This document shows, piece after piece, positions 27,417 to 37,208 of a stretch of 64,000 bases of DNA. This stretch comes from Gemmatimonadaceae bacterium (GTDB lineage: Bacteria > Gemmatimonadota > Gemmatimonadetes > Gemmatimonadales > Gemmatimonadaceae): the NCBI GenBank assembly GCA_025934775.1, contig JAICWO010000021.1, positions 16,813-80,812 on the forward strand, in the 5' to 3' direction. The notes under the pieces were generated by a model. It saw only the letters and a list, made by a program, of their open reading frames with translations, ran no database searches and was not told the origin of the DNA. Each line of letters opens with the position of its first letter. Positions within the stretch are counted from its first letter, which is position 1. Both the position numbers and the translations under genes were made by a program.

Positions 27417-29075
27417 ATGCGCCGACTCCTCGCCGCCTCGGTTCTCGCCGGTCTCGCCCTCGCGACTGCTGCCGCCGCGCAGACCATGAGTCCTATCGCC
27501 ATCATTCCGCGGCCCGTGTCGCTCACGCCGGCGCACGGAGCGTTCACTCTCACCGCGCGCACGACCATCTGGGCCGATCGCGCCGACAGCGCCGTTGCGC
27601 GCGGGTTCGCGCGCGACATTGCGCCGTCCACGGGCTACGATCTGCCCGTTCGCATCGGCGTCGGCGCGAGCGGCAACCGAATCATCTTCAAACGCGCCGC
27701 GCGGCGAGACACGACGCTCGGGCCCGAAGGCTATCGTCTCGACGTGCGGCCTGGCGTGGTGACGGTCACGTCGTCCGCGCCGGCCGGGGCGTTCTACGCG
27801 GTGCAGTCGCTCCGGCAGCTCCTCCCGGCGGCGATCTTCCGCGGCGCCGTCGTTCCGGATCAGCGATGGACGGCGCCCGCGGTGAGTATCACCGACCGGC
27901 CGCGGTTCGCCTGGCGCGGCATGCACCTCGACGTCTCGCGCCACTTCATGCCCAAGGAGTTCGTGAAGAAGTACATCGATCTCCTCGCCTTGCATAAAAT
28001 GAACGTCTTTCACTGGCATCTCACCGATGACCAGGGTTGGCGCATTCAAATTCTCAAATATCCGAGGCTCACCGAGGTCGGCGCGTGGCGCGCACACACA
28101 CTCGTTGGGCGGCCGCACGGCGACAGCACGCAGGACGTGTTCGACGCCAAGCCGCACGGCGGCTTCTACACGCAGGATGACATCCGCGAGGTCGTGGAGT
28201 ACGCGAAGGAGCGGTTCATCACGGTCGTCCCCGAGATCGAGATGCCCGGCCACTCCCAGGCGGCGATCGCGGCATATCCGGGCCTTGGCAACTTCGGCGA
28301 GACGATGCCGGTCTGGGATCGGTGGGGCGTCAGTAAGCATATTCTCAATCCGTCCGACACCACGATCGGATTCATGGAGGATGTGCTCACCGAGGTGATG
28401 GGTCTGTTCCCGAGCACCTTCATTCACACGGGCGGCGACGAGGCGGACAAGACGGAGTGGAAGGCGAGCCCGCGCGCCCAGGCGAAGATTCGCGCGTTGG
28501 GGCTCGCCCCGGACGATCCCGCCAATCCGCATGATGTCCGCGCCGAGAACGAGCTCCAGGGCTGGTTCACGAATCAGATCGACGCGTTCCTCACGGCGCA
28601 CGGCCGCCGGCTGGTCGGGTGGGACGAGATCCTGGACGGCGGCCTCGCGCCGCGCGCCGTCGTGATGTCATGGCGGGGCATCGATGGCGGAATCGCCGCG
28701 GCGCGCGCGGGCCACGATGTCGTCATGGCGCCGGGGAACTACACCTACTTCGATCATTATCAATCTGTGAATCAAGCCGCGGAGCCACTCGCCATCGGCG
28801 GCTATCTGCCGATCGACTCGGTGTACGCCTACGACCCGGTGCCGCCGCAGCTCGAGCCGCAGTACGCGATCCACGTCCTCGGCGCGCAGGGGCAGGTGTG
28901 GACGGAGTACATCCCCGATCCCAAGCAGGCCGAGTACATGGCGTTCCCGCGCGAGGCGGCGCTCGCCGAAGTCCTCTGGACGCCGCGCGACGAGAAGAAC
29001 TTCGCCGATTTCATGACGCGCCTCCCCGCCGACCTGGCGCGGCTCCAGGTACTGGATGTGAACTATCGGCGGTGA
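27417..29075 (+). CDS. beta-N-acetylhexosaminidase (GH20)
   Basis: FAWRGMHLDVSRHFMPKEFVKKYIDLLALHKMNVFHWHLTDDQGWRIQILKYPRLTEVGAWR...FIHTGGDEADKTEW...LVGWDEILDGGLAP. Confidence 0.96.
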   Translation: MRRLLAASVLAGLALATAAAAQTMSPIAIIPRPVSLTPAHGAFTLTARTTIWADRADSAVARGFARDIAPSTGYDLPVRIGVGASGNRIIFKRAARRDTTLGPEGYRLDVRPGVVTVTSSAPAGAFYAVQSLRQLLPAAIFRGAVVPDQRWTAPAVSITDRPRFAWRGMHLDVSRHFMPKEFVKKYIDLLALHKMNVFHWHLTDDQGWRIQILKYPRLTEVGAWRAHTLVGRPHGDSTQDVFDAKPHGGFYTQDDIREVVEYAKERFITVVPEIEMPGHSQAAIAAYPGLGNFGETMPVWDRWGVSKHILNPSDTTIGFMEDVLTEVMGLFPSTFIHTGGDEADKTEWKASPRAQAKIRALGLAPDDPANPHDVRAENELQGWFTNQIDAFLTAHGRRLVGWDEILDGGLAPRAVVMSWRGIDGGIAAARAGHDVVMAPGNYTYFDHYQSVNQAAEPLAIGGYLPIDSVYAYDPVPPQLEPQYAIHVLGAQGQVWTEYIPDPKQAEYMAFPREAALAEVLWTPRDEKNFADFMTRLPADLARLQVLDVNYRR

Positions 29076-29086
29076 GCCGCGCCGCG

Positions 29087-30532
29087 CTACGGCACGATCC
29101 GCCGGCGCTGCTTCATGAGTGCTTCGATCTCGCCGATCTCGCGCGGCGCGGTGGAGATGCGCTCCACGCCTGTCTGCGTGATCACGTAATCGTCCTCGAT
29201 GCGCACGCCCGTGTTCTCGTACTTCTCCACCGCCGGCTTCACCTTCGCTATGAATGCCCGGTTCTTCGGCGTATCGGGCAGCGCGTCGAGCATCCGCGTG
29301 CTGATGTAGATCCCCGGCTCGATCGTGAACACGTCGCCGGGCTTGTACGTGTGATCGCCGTACGAGAACTGCGCCGGGTCGTGCACGGCGAGGCCAAGCC
29401 CGTGGCTGATGCCATGGATCATCCAGAACCCGGCCTGCGTGCACGATGCGGGCTGGTGTTGACAGTCGGCGTGCCACGGCGGATCGAGCGTCGCGTCCTC
29501 GCTCTCGATGAGGCCGAGCTTCGCCAGGCCGCGAGCGCGCACCGCGACGGACGAATCCTGCGCCGCCTGCGCGGATGATCCGGGCTTCGCATTGCGCTCC
29601 GCGGCCGCCTGCGCGTCGCGCACGAGTTGATAGATGGTGCGCTGCGCCGGGGTATACGTGCCGCTCACCGGGATCGTGCGGGTGATGTCCGCCGCATATC
29701 CCTCGTACTCGCCCGCCGCGTCCATCACCACCAAGTCACCGGGCTTCGCGGCGGCGCTGTCTTTCATGTAGTGCAGTTGCGTACCATCCACGCCGGCGCC
29801 CACGATCGACCCATAGGCCGGCCGCGACGCGCCGAGCCGTGTGAACTCGTACTCGAGCGCGGCGCGCAGCTCGTACTCGTGCTCGGGGTTCGCGGTGAGC
29901 ATCGCCGCCCGATGCCCCTCGGAGCTGATCTGCGCCGCCCGCTCGAGCAGCGCGATCTCCGCGGCGCTCTTCCTCGCGCGTAGTTGATCCACGATGGGAT
30001 GCGCATTCTTCACAACGATGCCGGGATGGCGCGCCGCGAGCTCGCGCACGAAGACGCGGCCGCGGGTGAGCGTGTCCGCGCGCGCGAAATCAGCATCCTC
30101 GAAATCGTCGAGCGTGTACACGGGCAGGCCAATCGTCGCGCACGAGTCCGCGAACGCGGGCAGCGCGGTCGACGCACGCGCCATCATGTGCAGCGTGTTC
30201 CGCACGGCCGCCGAGTCCGGACGCCAGCCGTAGTAGAACGCCATCCGCGGATCAGCCGGTGTGATGAATAGCGTCGGCGACCCAACGCCGTTGCGCACGA
30301 TCATCACCAACGCGGCATCGGGCTCGTCGAAGTTGGTGAGATAGTGAAACGCCGCGAGCTGATGGAAGGTGCCGAAATCCGTGACCGGCGTGCGACCACC
30401 AAACGCGATCACGACACCATTGCCGACGCGAGCGGCCAGCGAGTCGCGGCGCGCCGCGAACTCGCTGGCCGGGATCTGCGCCGCGAGCGGCGTCGCGGCG
30501 CAGGTGAGCAGCAGAATGGTCCGTTTGAGCAT
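29087..30532 (-). CDS. Xaa-Pro aminopeptidase (M24B), secreted
   Basis: Signal peptide MLKRTILLLTCAATPLAAQ; metal-ligand motifs VMDAAGEYEGYAADITRTIPVSG, HGISHGLGLAVHD, FTIEPGIY, VRIEDDYVIT. Confidence 0.94.
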   Translation of the reverse strand: MLKRTILLLTCAATPLAAQIPASEFAARRDSLAARVGNGVVIAFGGRTPVTDFGTFHQLAAFHYLTNFDEPDAALVMIVRNGVGSPTLFITPADPRMAFYYGWRPDSAAVRNTLHMMARASTALPAFADSCATIGLPVYTLDDFEDADFARADTLTRGRVFVRELAARHPGIVVKNAHPIVDQLRARKSAAEIALLERAAQISSEGHRAAMLTANPEHEYELRAALEYEFTRLGASRPAYGSIVGAGVDGTQLHYMKDSAAAKPGDLVVMDAAGEYEGYAADITRTIPVSGTYTPAQRTIYQLVRDAQAAAERNAKPGSSAQAAQDSSVAVRARGLAKLGLIESEDATLDPPWHADCQHQPASCTQAGFWMIHGISHGLGLAVHDPAQFSYGDHTYKPGDVFTIEPGIYISTRMLDALPDTPKNRAFIAKVKPAVEKYENTGVRIEDDYVITQTGVERISTAPREIGEIEALMKQRRRIVP

Positions 30533-30543
30533 GGCTCCCGGGG

Positions 30544-33399
30544 TCACGGCGTCTTGGTCGATTTCTCCGGCAACAACTCGAACTGTGCGTAATTGCTCAT
30601 ATTAAAATACTGCTTCGCCGCCGCCTGCACCTGTGCCGGCGTCAGCGATTTGATCATGCCGGCGTACGGCTCGAGCAGCCCCGCGAGATCTTCGCCCGCC
30701 TGGTCGCGCGCCATGATGTTCCCGAACCAGTAGGCGTTCTGCTTGACGTCGACTTCGTGGCCGCGGAGAAACTCTTCCTTGGTCTTGTCGATATAACTCT
30801 GAGCTGGACCTTGCGTCTTCAGCGAGTCGATGATCGCGAACACCGTCTTCGAGAGCCTGTCCACGTTCTCCGGCGATGAATTGTACTCGACCTGGATCTG
30901 ATACTCCTGCCGCGGCGTTCGCGTGCAGCCGCCGCCGATGCTCGGGCTGTAGGCGCCGCCGAGCTGCTCGCGAAGCGTCTCGTCCAGCTTGATCTGCATC
31001 ACCTCGACCAGCGCGCGAATGGCGAGGCGCGTCTGCGGGTTGTACTCGCACGCTCCGGTGAACTCGATGATCGTGTTCGCTTTCGGCTCGACGCCCTTGT
31101 GCACGACACGCTCGACGACGCCCTTGGGCGGCTCGCCGCCGACGTCGCGAAAGGCTTCCTTGCGTCCGAGCGACGGGAGTGATGCGAGGTATTTCTCGAC
31201 GAGCGGCTTGAGCGCGGTCGTGTCCACGTTGCCGACGAACACGAACGTGAAGTCGCTCGCGTCGGCAAAGCGCTGTTTGTAGAACGCGAGCGCCTTCTCC
31301 GGATTCACCTCGGCAAAGCTCTGGGCGGTGAGCGGCCGCGCCCGGAAGGCGTGCGAGGTCATCGTCCACGAGACGGTGTCGCCGAAGACTTCATCGGGAT
31401 CCGAGCCGCGATTGGCGATGTACTGCTTGGCTTGCTCGTCGAACGCCTGAATCGCCGCGGTGTCCAGGCGCGGGGCCGTGAAGTCGAGATACGCGAGCTG
31501 CATCATCGTCTCCAGATCCTTTGGAGATGCGTGGCCGCTCAGCCCCTCGCCGGTCTCGCTGATCGTCGCACCGACCGACGCCACCTTGCCCGCGAGCTTC
31601 TTCTGTAAGTCGATGCGATTGAACTTGCCGATCCCGCTCAGCTCGATCAGTTGCGGCGCGAACGCGGCCGACATGAAATCCGAATCGCTCGCGAGCGAGC
31701 TGCCACCGTTGCTGTACCCGCCAAACAGGATCTCATCCGCCTTGAAGTCAGTCGGCTTGATCAGCACGCGTGCGCCGTTCGAGAGCTTCCATTCGGTGAC
31801 GTTCACCGCCGGATTGGTTTTGCTCGACACGATCGTGCCCGCCGGCCGCAGATTCTCGACCAGTGCACCGCTCGCGATGTTCTCCGTGTACGGCGTCACC
31901 TTCGCCTTCGCCGATTGATCGATTGCCGCGAGAATGTCGGCGCGAGTCGGTACTTTCACGCCGTCCTTGATCGGCGACTCGGCGATCACGATGCGGTTGT
32001 CGTCGGTGATCCAATTGCTCGCGAGCTTGTTCACGTCGGCGAGCGTGATGGTGGGCAGCAGCTCCTGCACGAGCTTGTACTCGGTTTCGATCCCGGGGAT
32101 CGCCGACTGCTCGAGGTAGTTGTCGATGTACTCCTGCACGAACGAGCCGGACTGCGTCTTGTCGCGCTCCGCGTACGCGCGCTCGTAGCCGCGGGCGAGG
32201 TTTTCCTTCGCGCGATCGAGTTCGGATTGCAGGAATCCGTACTGATCCGCGCGGCGCGCCTCCACGAGCAGCGCCTCGAGCCCGGTCGGAATGCCGCCGT
32301 CCTTCACGCCCGCTCCCAGCGTGAACGCGTCCGTGGTGCGCCCAATGAAATTCCCCTTTGACGCGCCCGCGCCGAGGAACGGCGCGTTCGGCTTCTGCGC
32401 AATCTCGTCGAGCCGATTGTTGAACATGCTCATGTAGAGACGTTCCATCATATCGCGCCGGAAGTCGCCGACCGTCTTGGTCTTTTCAGCCGGCAGCTTG
32501 AACATCAGCTCGACGTCCGAGCCCGTCGCTTCCTTGTCCGAGGCGATCGCGATCAGCGGCTGTGTGTTGCCGGGCACCGCCGCGATCGGCCGCTTGGGCG
32601 CGTTCACCCGCTTTGGAATGTCGGCGAAGTGCTTCTTGATCTCCGCTTCGATCGTCGCGGGATCGAAGTCGCCGACCGCGATCACCGCCTCGAGGTCCGG
32701 CCGATACCACTTGTCGTAGAAGGAGCGAAGGCGGGATGGCGTCGCCGTCATGATACTTTGCTCATTCCCGATCGGCAGGCGATCGGCGTAGAGCGAACCC
32801 TTGAGCGCGATCGGCAGCCACTCGTGGAGCATCCGGTCGCCGGCGCCTTTCCCGAGCCGCCACTCCTCGCGCACGACACCGCGCTCGTTCACCACTTCGG
32901 TCGAGTCGAGCGTCTCGCCGTGCGCCCAATCGTCGAGGATCGTGAACGCCTGGTCCACGATACGCGCGGTGTCGGTCGGAATCGGAAGGATGTACACCGT
33001 CTCGTCGAAGCCCGTCGATGCGTTGAGGTCCGCCCCGAACCGAACGCCGATCGACTGGAGATACTTCACGAGATCGTTCTTCTTGAAGTGCGTCGTGCCG
33101 TTGAACGCCATGTGCTCGATGAAGTGCGCGAGGCCGAGCTGCTGATCGGTCTCGAGGATCGAGCCCGCGTTCACGACGAGCCGGAGCTCGGCGCGATTTT
33201 CGGGCTTCTTGTTCTGGCGGATGTAGTAGCGGATGCCGTTCGGCAGCGTGCCGATGCGGACCTTGGGGTCGACCGGCAGAGGCGTGGTGAGCGCCGGCAC
33301 CGCCGCTGTTGCCGTGGATTTCGCCGGCTGCTGGGCAGTGAGCGCACCCGCGGAAGCAACCACGAGAGCCGCGGCCGAAGTAACGAAGACGTGTTTCAT
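30544..33399 (-). CDS. M16 family metallopeptidase (insulinase/pitrilysin-like)
   Basis: GLAHFIEHMAFNGTTHF (HxxEH), NERGVVREEW; two M16 halves; signal peptide. Confidence 0.95.
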   Translation of the reverse strand: MKHVFVTSAAALVVASAGALTAQQPAKSTATAAVPALTTPLPVDPKVRIGTLPNGIRYYIRQNKKPENRAELRLVVNAGSILETDQQLGLAHFIEHMAFNGTTHFKKNDLVKYLQSIGVRFGADLNASTGFDETVYILPIPTDTARIVDQAFTILDDWAHGETLDSTEVVNERGVVREEWRLGKGAGDRMLHEWLPIALKGSLYADRLPIGNEQSIMTATPSRLRSFYDKWYRPDLEAVIAVGDFDPATIEAEIKKHFADIPKRVNAPKRPIAAVPGNTQPLIAIASDKEATGSDVELMFKLPAEKTKTVGDFRRDMMERLYMSMFNNRLDEIAQKPNAPFLGAGASKGNFIGRTTDAFTLGAGVKDGGIPTGLEALLVEARRADQYGFLQSELDRAKENLARGYERAYAERDKTQSGSFVQEYIDNYLEQSAIPGIETEYKLVQELLPTITLADVNKLASNWITDDNRIVIAESPIKDGVKVPTRADILAAIDQSAKAKVTPYTENIASGALVENLRPAGTIVSSKTNPAVNVTEWKLSNGARVLIKPTDFKADEILFGGYSNGGSSLASDSDFMSAAFAPQLIELSGIGKFNRIDLQKKLAGKVASVGATISETGEGLSGHASPKDLETMMQLAYLDFTAPRLDTAAIQAFDEQAKQYIANRGSDPDEVFGDTVSWTMTSHAFRARPLTAQSFAEVNPEKALAFYKQRFADASDFTFVFVGNVDTTALKPLVEKYLASLPSLGRKEAFRDVGGEPPKGVVERVVHKGVEPKANTIIEFTGACEYNPQTRLAIRALVEVMQIKLDETLREQLGGAYSPSIGGGCTRTPRQEYQIQVEYNSSPENVDRLSKTVFAIIDSLKTQGPAQSYIDKTKEEFLRGHEVDVKQNAYWFGNIMARDQAGEDLAGLLEPYAGMIKSLTPAQVQAAAKQYFNMSNYAQFELLPEKSTKTP

Positions 33400-33579
33400 G
33401 GAGACCAGCTTTGGGGGATATGAAGAGGGCGGCCGCTAAGTATGAGACGCCCCCTGGCCGCCCAGCAACGGTTTTACCCGAACCGTACAGGCGCGTTTCA
33501 CGTGCGACCACTGCCGGTTGATCCTTGGGGCGTGTCCGGGCAAGTTCAGCGGTACGCCAACGTGCCTTTGAGGACCCAC

Positions 33580-35940
33580 ATGCGACTTCCTACAATGATA
33601 CTCTCGGCGGCTGCGCTCGCGGCCGCCGCCACTGTCCTTCCCGCGCAGCAGACCGTGACCGCGGCGGACTACTCCCGCGCCGAGCGGTTCCTGGCGCCCT
33701 CCACCACTCCGCTCGTGTTCGGCAACGCGCGCGCGACTTGGCTCCCGAACGACCAGCTATGGCTGCGCGACGTCACGCCGACGGGGGCTGACCTCGTCAT
33801 TCTCGATCCGGCGCGCGCATCGCGCACGAGCGTGTTCGCCAACGCGCAGCTCGCCGGCTCGATCGCGCAGGCACTCGGCAGCACGGCGGAAGCCCTGCGA
33901 CAGAGCACCACGCAGTCGTCGATCGAACAAGGCGGCCGCCTGGTGAACGTGATCATCTCCGGGCGCAGCGTCACGTGCGACATCGAGACCACGCGCTGCG
34001 GCGCCGCGGTCGACGCGCGCGAACGCGCCGGCGGCCGGTTCGGCGGACGCGGGGGTGGACGCGGCGCGACGAACGGCCGCCCGCCCGAGGTGCTCTCGCC
34101 GGACGGGAAGCGGGCCGCGTTCATTCGCGATTGGAATTTGTGGATGAGAGATGTAGCAACTGGGAAGGAGACCCAGCTCACGCACGACGGTGTGAAGGAC
34201 TTCGGCTACGCGACCGACAACGCCGGCTGGCAGAACAGCGACCGCGCGATTCTCGTCTGGTCGCCCGACTCGAAGAAGATCGCGACCTTCCAGGACGACC
34301 AGCGCCACGTCGGCGACATGTACCTCGTGTCGACCAAGATCGGCCATCCCGATCTCCGGGCGTGGAAGTACCCGCTCCCGGGCGACAGCGTGATCCCGAT
34401 GCTCCACCGCGTCGTGATCGACGTGACGAGCGAGAGCGCACCGAAGGTCATCCGCTTCCAGATGGCGCCCGATCCGCACCGTTCGACGCTCTGCGACGAC
34501 GTGGCCTGCCGCGGCGGCGAGTGGTCCGACGTGGAGTGGTATCCCGATGGCTCGCACGTCGCATTCGTCTCGACGTCGCGCGACCACAAGCACGAGGTAC
34601 TGCGAGTGGCGGACGCTGCCACGGGCGCGGTGCGCGACGTGATGCACGAAGACGTCGCGACGCAGTTCGAGTCGGGCAACGGCCGCGTGAACTGGCACGT
34701 GCTCCCCGTGAGCAACGAAGTGATCTGGTTCTCGGAGCGCGACAACTGGGGAAATCTCTATCTCTACGATCTGGCCACGGGCCAGCTCAAGCACGAGATC
34801 ACCAAGGGTCCGGGCAACGTCACGCAGCTCCTTCGCATCGACGACAAGAATCGGGAGCTCTACTTCCAGGGCGTGGGCAAGGAGTCGGGGCGCGATCCGT
34901 ACTTCCGGCACTTCTACAAGATCGGCATGGACGGCAATGGGCTCACGCTGCTCACGCCGGAGAACGCCGACCATGACGTGTCGCTCTCGCCGTCTGGTAA
35001 GTATCTACTTGATACTTATTCCACCCCGACGACGCCGCAGACCACGGTCGTTCGCGACATGAGCGGCGAGCTCGTCATGCAGGTGGAGAAAGCCGACATC
35101 TCGCGCCTCCTCGCGACCGGATGGAAGCCGCCAATGCCGATCACGGTAAAAGCGCGCGACGGGAAGACGGACCTGTATGGGCTGATGTACGTGCCCACCC
35201 ATCTCGATTCCACGAAGAAGTACCCGATCGTGAATCACATTTACCCCGGCCCGCAAACGGGCTCTGTCGGCGGACGATCGTTCTCGCCGGCGCGGGGCGA
35301 TGCGCAGGCGCTCGCCGAGCTCGGGTTCGTGGTCGTGGAGATCGACGGCATGGGCACACCGTGGCGATCCAAGTCATTCCATGACGCGTACTACGGCAAC
35401 ATGGGCGACAACACGCTTCCCGATCAGATCGCGGCTATGAAGGAGCTCGCGCAGCGCTACAAGTGGATCGACATCGACCGCGCGGGCATTTACGGTCACT
35501 CCGGCGGCGGCTTCGCCACGGCGGACGCGATGTTCCGCTATCCGGACTTCTTCAAGGTCGGCATCTCGGAATCCGGCAACCACGACAACCGCGAGTACGA
35601 AGACGATTGGGGCGAGCGCTATCAGGGTCTCGACAACGGGCACAACTACGACGACCAGGCGAACGAGAACATCGCGAAGAATCTCAAGGGCAAGCTGCTC
35701 CTCGCGCACGGAACGATGGACAACAACGTGCCACCGTACAACACGCTCCTCGTGGTCGACGCGCTGATCAAGGCGAACAAGGATTTCGATCTGATCTTGC
35801 TGCCCAACGAGCCGCACGGCTACGGCCCGGAATCCGACTACATGATGCGTCGGCGCTGGGATTACTTCGTCAAGAATCTCCTCGGCGCTGAGCCGCCAAA
35901 GGAATTCCAGATCGCGTCGCCGCGGAGAACACAGCCGTAA
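33580..35940 (+). CDS. S9 family prolyl oligopeptidase (DPP IV-like), secreted
   Basis: Signal peptide MRLPTMILSAAALAAAATVLPAQ; DPPIV N-domain; catalytic GIYGHSGGGFATADAMFRYPDFFKVGISESGNHD, LLLAHGTMDNNVPP, LPNEPHGY. Confidence 0.95.
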   Translation: MRLPTMILSAAALAAAATVLPAQQTVTAADYSRAERFLAPSTTPLVFGNARATWLPNDQLWLRDVTPTGADLVILDPARASRTSVFANAQLAGSIAQALGSTAEALRQSTTQSSIEQGGRLVNVIISGRSVTCDIETTRCGAAVDARERAGGRFGGRGGGRGATNGRPPEVLSPDGKRAAFIRDWNLWMRDVATGKETQLTHDGVKDFGYATDNAGWQNSDRAILVWSPDSKKIATFQDDQRHVGDMYLVSTKIGHPDLRAWKYPLPGDSVIPMLHRVVIDVTSESAPKVIRFQMAPDPHRSTLCDDVACRGGEWSDVEWYPDGSHVAFVSTSRDHKHEVLRVADAATGAVRDVMHEDVATQFESGNGRVNWHVLPVSNEVIWFSERDNWGNLYLYDLATGQLKHEITKGPGNVTQLLRIDDKNRELYFQGVGKESGRDPYFRHFYKIGMDGNGLTLLTPENADHDVSLSPSGKYLLDTYSTPTTPQTTVVRDMSGELVMQVEKADISRLLATGWKPPMPITVKARDGKTDLYGLMYVPTHLDSTKKYPIVNHIYPGPQTGSVGGRSFSPARGDAQALAELGFVVVEIDGMGTPWRSKSFHDAYYGNMGDNTLPDQIAAMKELAQRYKWIDIDRAGIYGHSGGGFATADAMFRYPDFFKVGISESGNHDNREYEDDWGERYQGLDNGHNYDDQANENIAKNLKGKLLLAHGTMDNNVPPYNTLLVVDALIKANKDFDLILLPNEPHGYGPESDYMMRRRWDYFVKNLLGAEPPKEFQIASPRRTQP

Positions 35941-35980
35941 GCGCAGATGGCGGCAACGACCGCGATACAGTGAACGCATA

Positions 35981-36031
35981 AGAAAACCCTCAGGAGACTC
36001 CGGTGCACCGGATGGTCCTGAGGGTTTTCTC
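35981..36031. terminator. bidirectional rho-independent terminator candidate
   Basis: AGAAAACCCTCAGGA ... TCCTGAGGGTTTTCT stem, A/T tracts both sides, between convergent genes. Confidence 0.85.
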
Positions 36032-36051
36032 ATTTCCAATCGGTCACTGGG

Positions 36052-36642
36052 TCACGCCGTCTCCGCGCCCTTCCGCGAAGCCATCGCGGGAATTCGCTCG
36101 CCCTTCCGCGAGCACTCGATCAGAATCTCGAGCCGCTTCTCGCGCGTCTCCGGCCTCTTCGCGCTCCCCACCCAGTGCGCGGTCACGCGGCGATAATACG
36201 GCGCCTGCGCCTCGTAGTATGCCCACGCCTTCGCATCCGCTTTGAGCGCGGCGAGGGAAGCATCGTCCAACGATGCGCGGCCTCGCTCGAACGAATAGAT
36301 CTCCGACTTCTTCGGGTCGCGTCGCGTGAACGCCGCCCGGCCAGCGTCGGTCATCCGACCCGCCTTCTCGAGCTCGCCGACGCGCTTGATGTTCACGGCG
36401 CTCCAGATGCTCGTCGGTTTTCGCGGGGTGAAGCGAATCGAGTACGTCTCGCCGTCGATGCGGCGGCGAATTCCGTCGATCCATCCGAAGCACAACGCCT
36501 CATCGACCGACTGCGGCCACGTGAGGCTCGGTTTCCCGGTGCTCACTTTGCGAAAGCCGACGAGGAGCTCGGTATGCGTGGCGTGGTTCTTCTCGAGCCA
36601 GGCGCGAAACTCCGGTGGCGATTTGAAGAAGAGTGGCTTCAC
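36052..36642 (-). CDS. YdeI/OmpD-associated family protein
   Basis: FKSPPEFRAWLEKNHATHTELLVGFRKVSTGKPSLTWPQSVDEALCFGWIDGIRRRIDGETYSIRFTPRKPTSIWSAVNIKRV. Confidence 0.9.
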   Translation of the reverse strand: MKPLFFKSPPEFRAWLEKNHATHTELLVGFRKVSTGKPSLTWPQSVDEALCFGWIDGIRRRIDGETYSIRFTPRKPTSIWSAVNIKRVGELEKAGRMTDAGRAAFTRRDPKKSEIYSFERGRASLDDASLAALKADAKAWAYYEAQAPYYRRVTAHWVGSAKRPETREKRLEILIECSRKGERIPAMASRKGAETA

Positions 36643-36655
36643 GGGTCGGAAGATG

Positions 36656-37165
36656 TCACAGGGCCAGCGCGGCGCGCGCGGCGTCGACAATCTCTGGCAC
36701 CGGCTTGGTTCCGTCCAGCCAGATCGCGTCGCGTGGCGGCTCGAGCGTGGCGAGCTGACTGTCGAGCAGCGCCGGTGTCGCGAAGGGATGGTGACGCTTC
36801 CTGGCGCGCTCTTCCAGAACCTCGCGCGGCACATTGAGGAATAGGAATCGCACCGCGCCCGGCGGCGCATCGTCGGGCACGAGCAGATCGCGATACCACT
36901 GCTTGAGCGCCGAACAGGCGAGCACGACGTGGCTTTTCTCGTCGATGGCACGCGCGATGACATCACGCAACGCAAGGAGCCAGGGCCGCCGGTCGTCGTC
37001 GGTCAGCCCTTCGCCGCGATGCATTTTTGCCTTGTTCGCGGCGGAGTGGTAATCGTCACCCTCGACGAACTGCCAGCCGAGCTCGCGTGCAAGCGCTTCA
37101 CCGGCAGCCGTCTTGCCGGCGGCCGATACACCCATCACCACGATCACCCGCACGTCGCGATTCAT
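36656..37165 (-). CDS. gntK: gluconokinase
   Basis: VIVVMGVSAAGKTAAGEALARELGWQFVEGDDYHSAANKAKMHRGEGLTDDDRRPWLLALRDVI...VLACSALKQWYRDLL. Confidence 0.94.
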   Translation of the reverse strand: MNRDVRVIVVMGVSAAGKTAAGEALARELGWQFVEGDDYHSAANKAKMHRGEGLTDDDRRPWLLALRDVIARAIDEKSHVVLACSALKQWYRDLLVPDDAPPGAVRFLFLNVPREVLEERARKRHHPFATPALLDSQLATLEPPRDAIWLDGTKPVPEIVDAARAALAL

Positions 37166-37208
37166 TGCTGTGTCCGGCGGTGCGATTTCTGCACTGAATT
37201 CTAATTAT

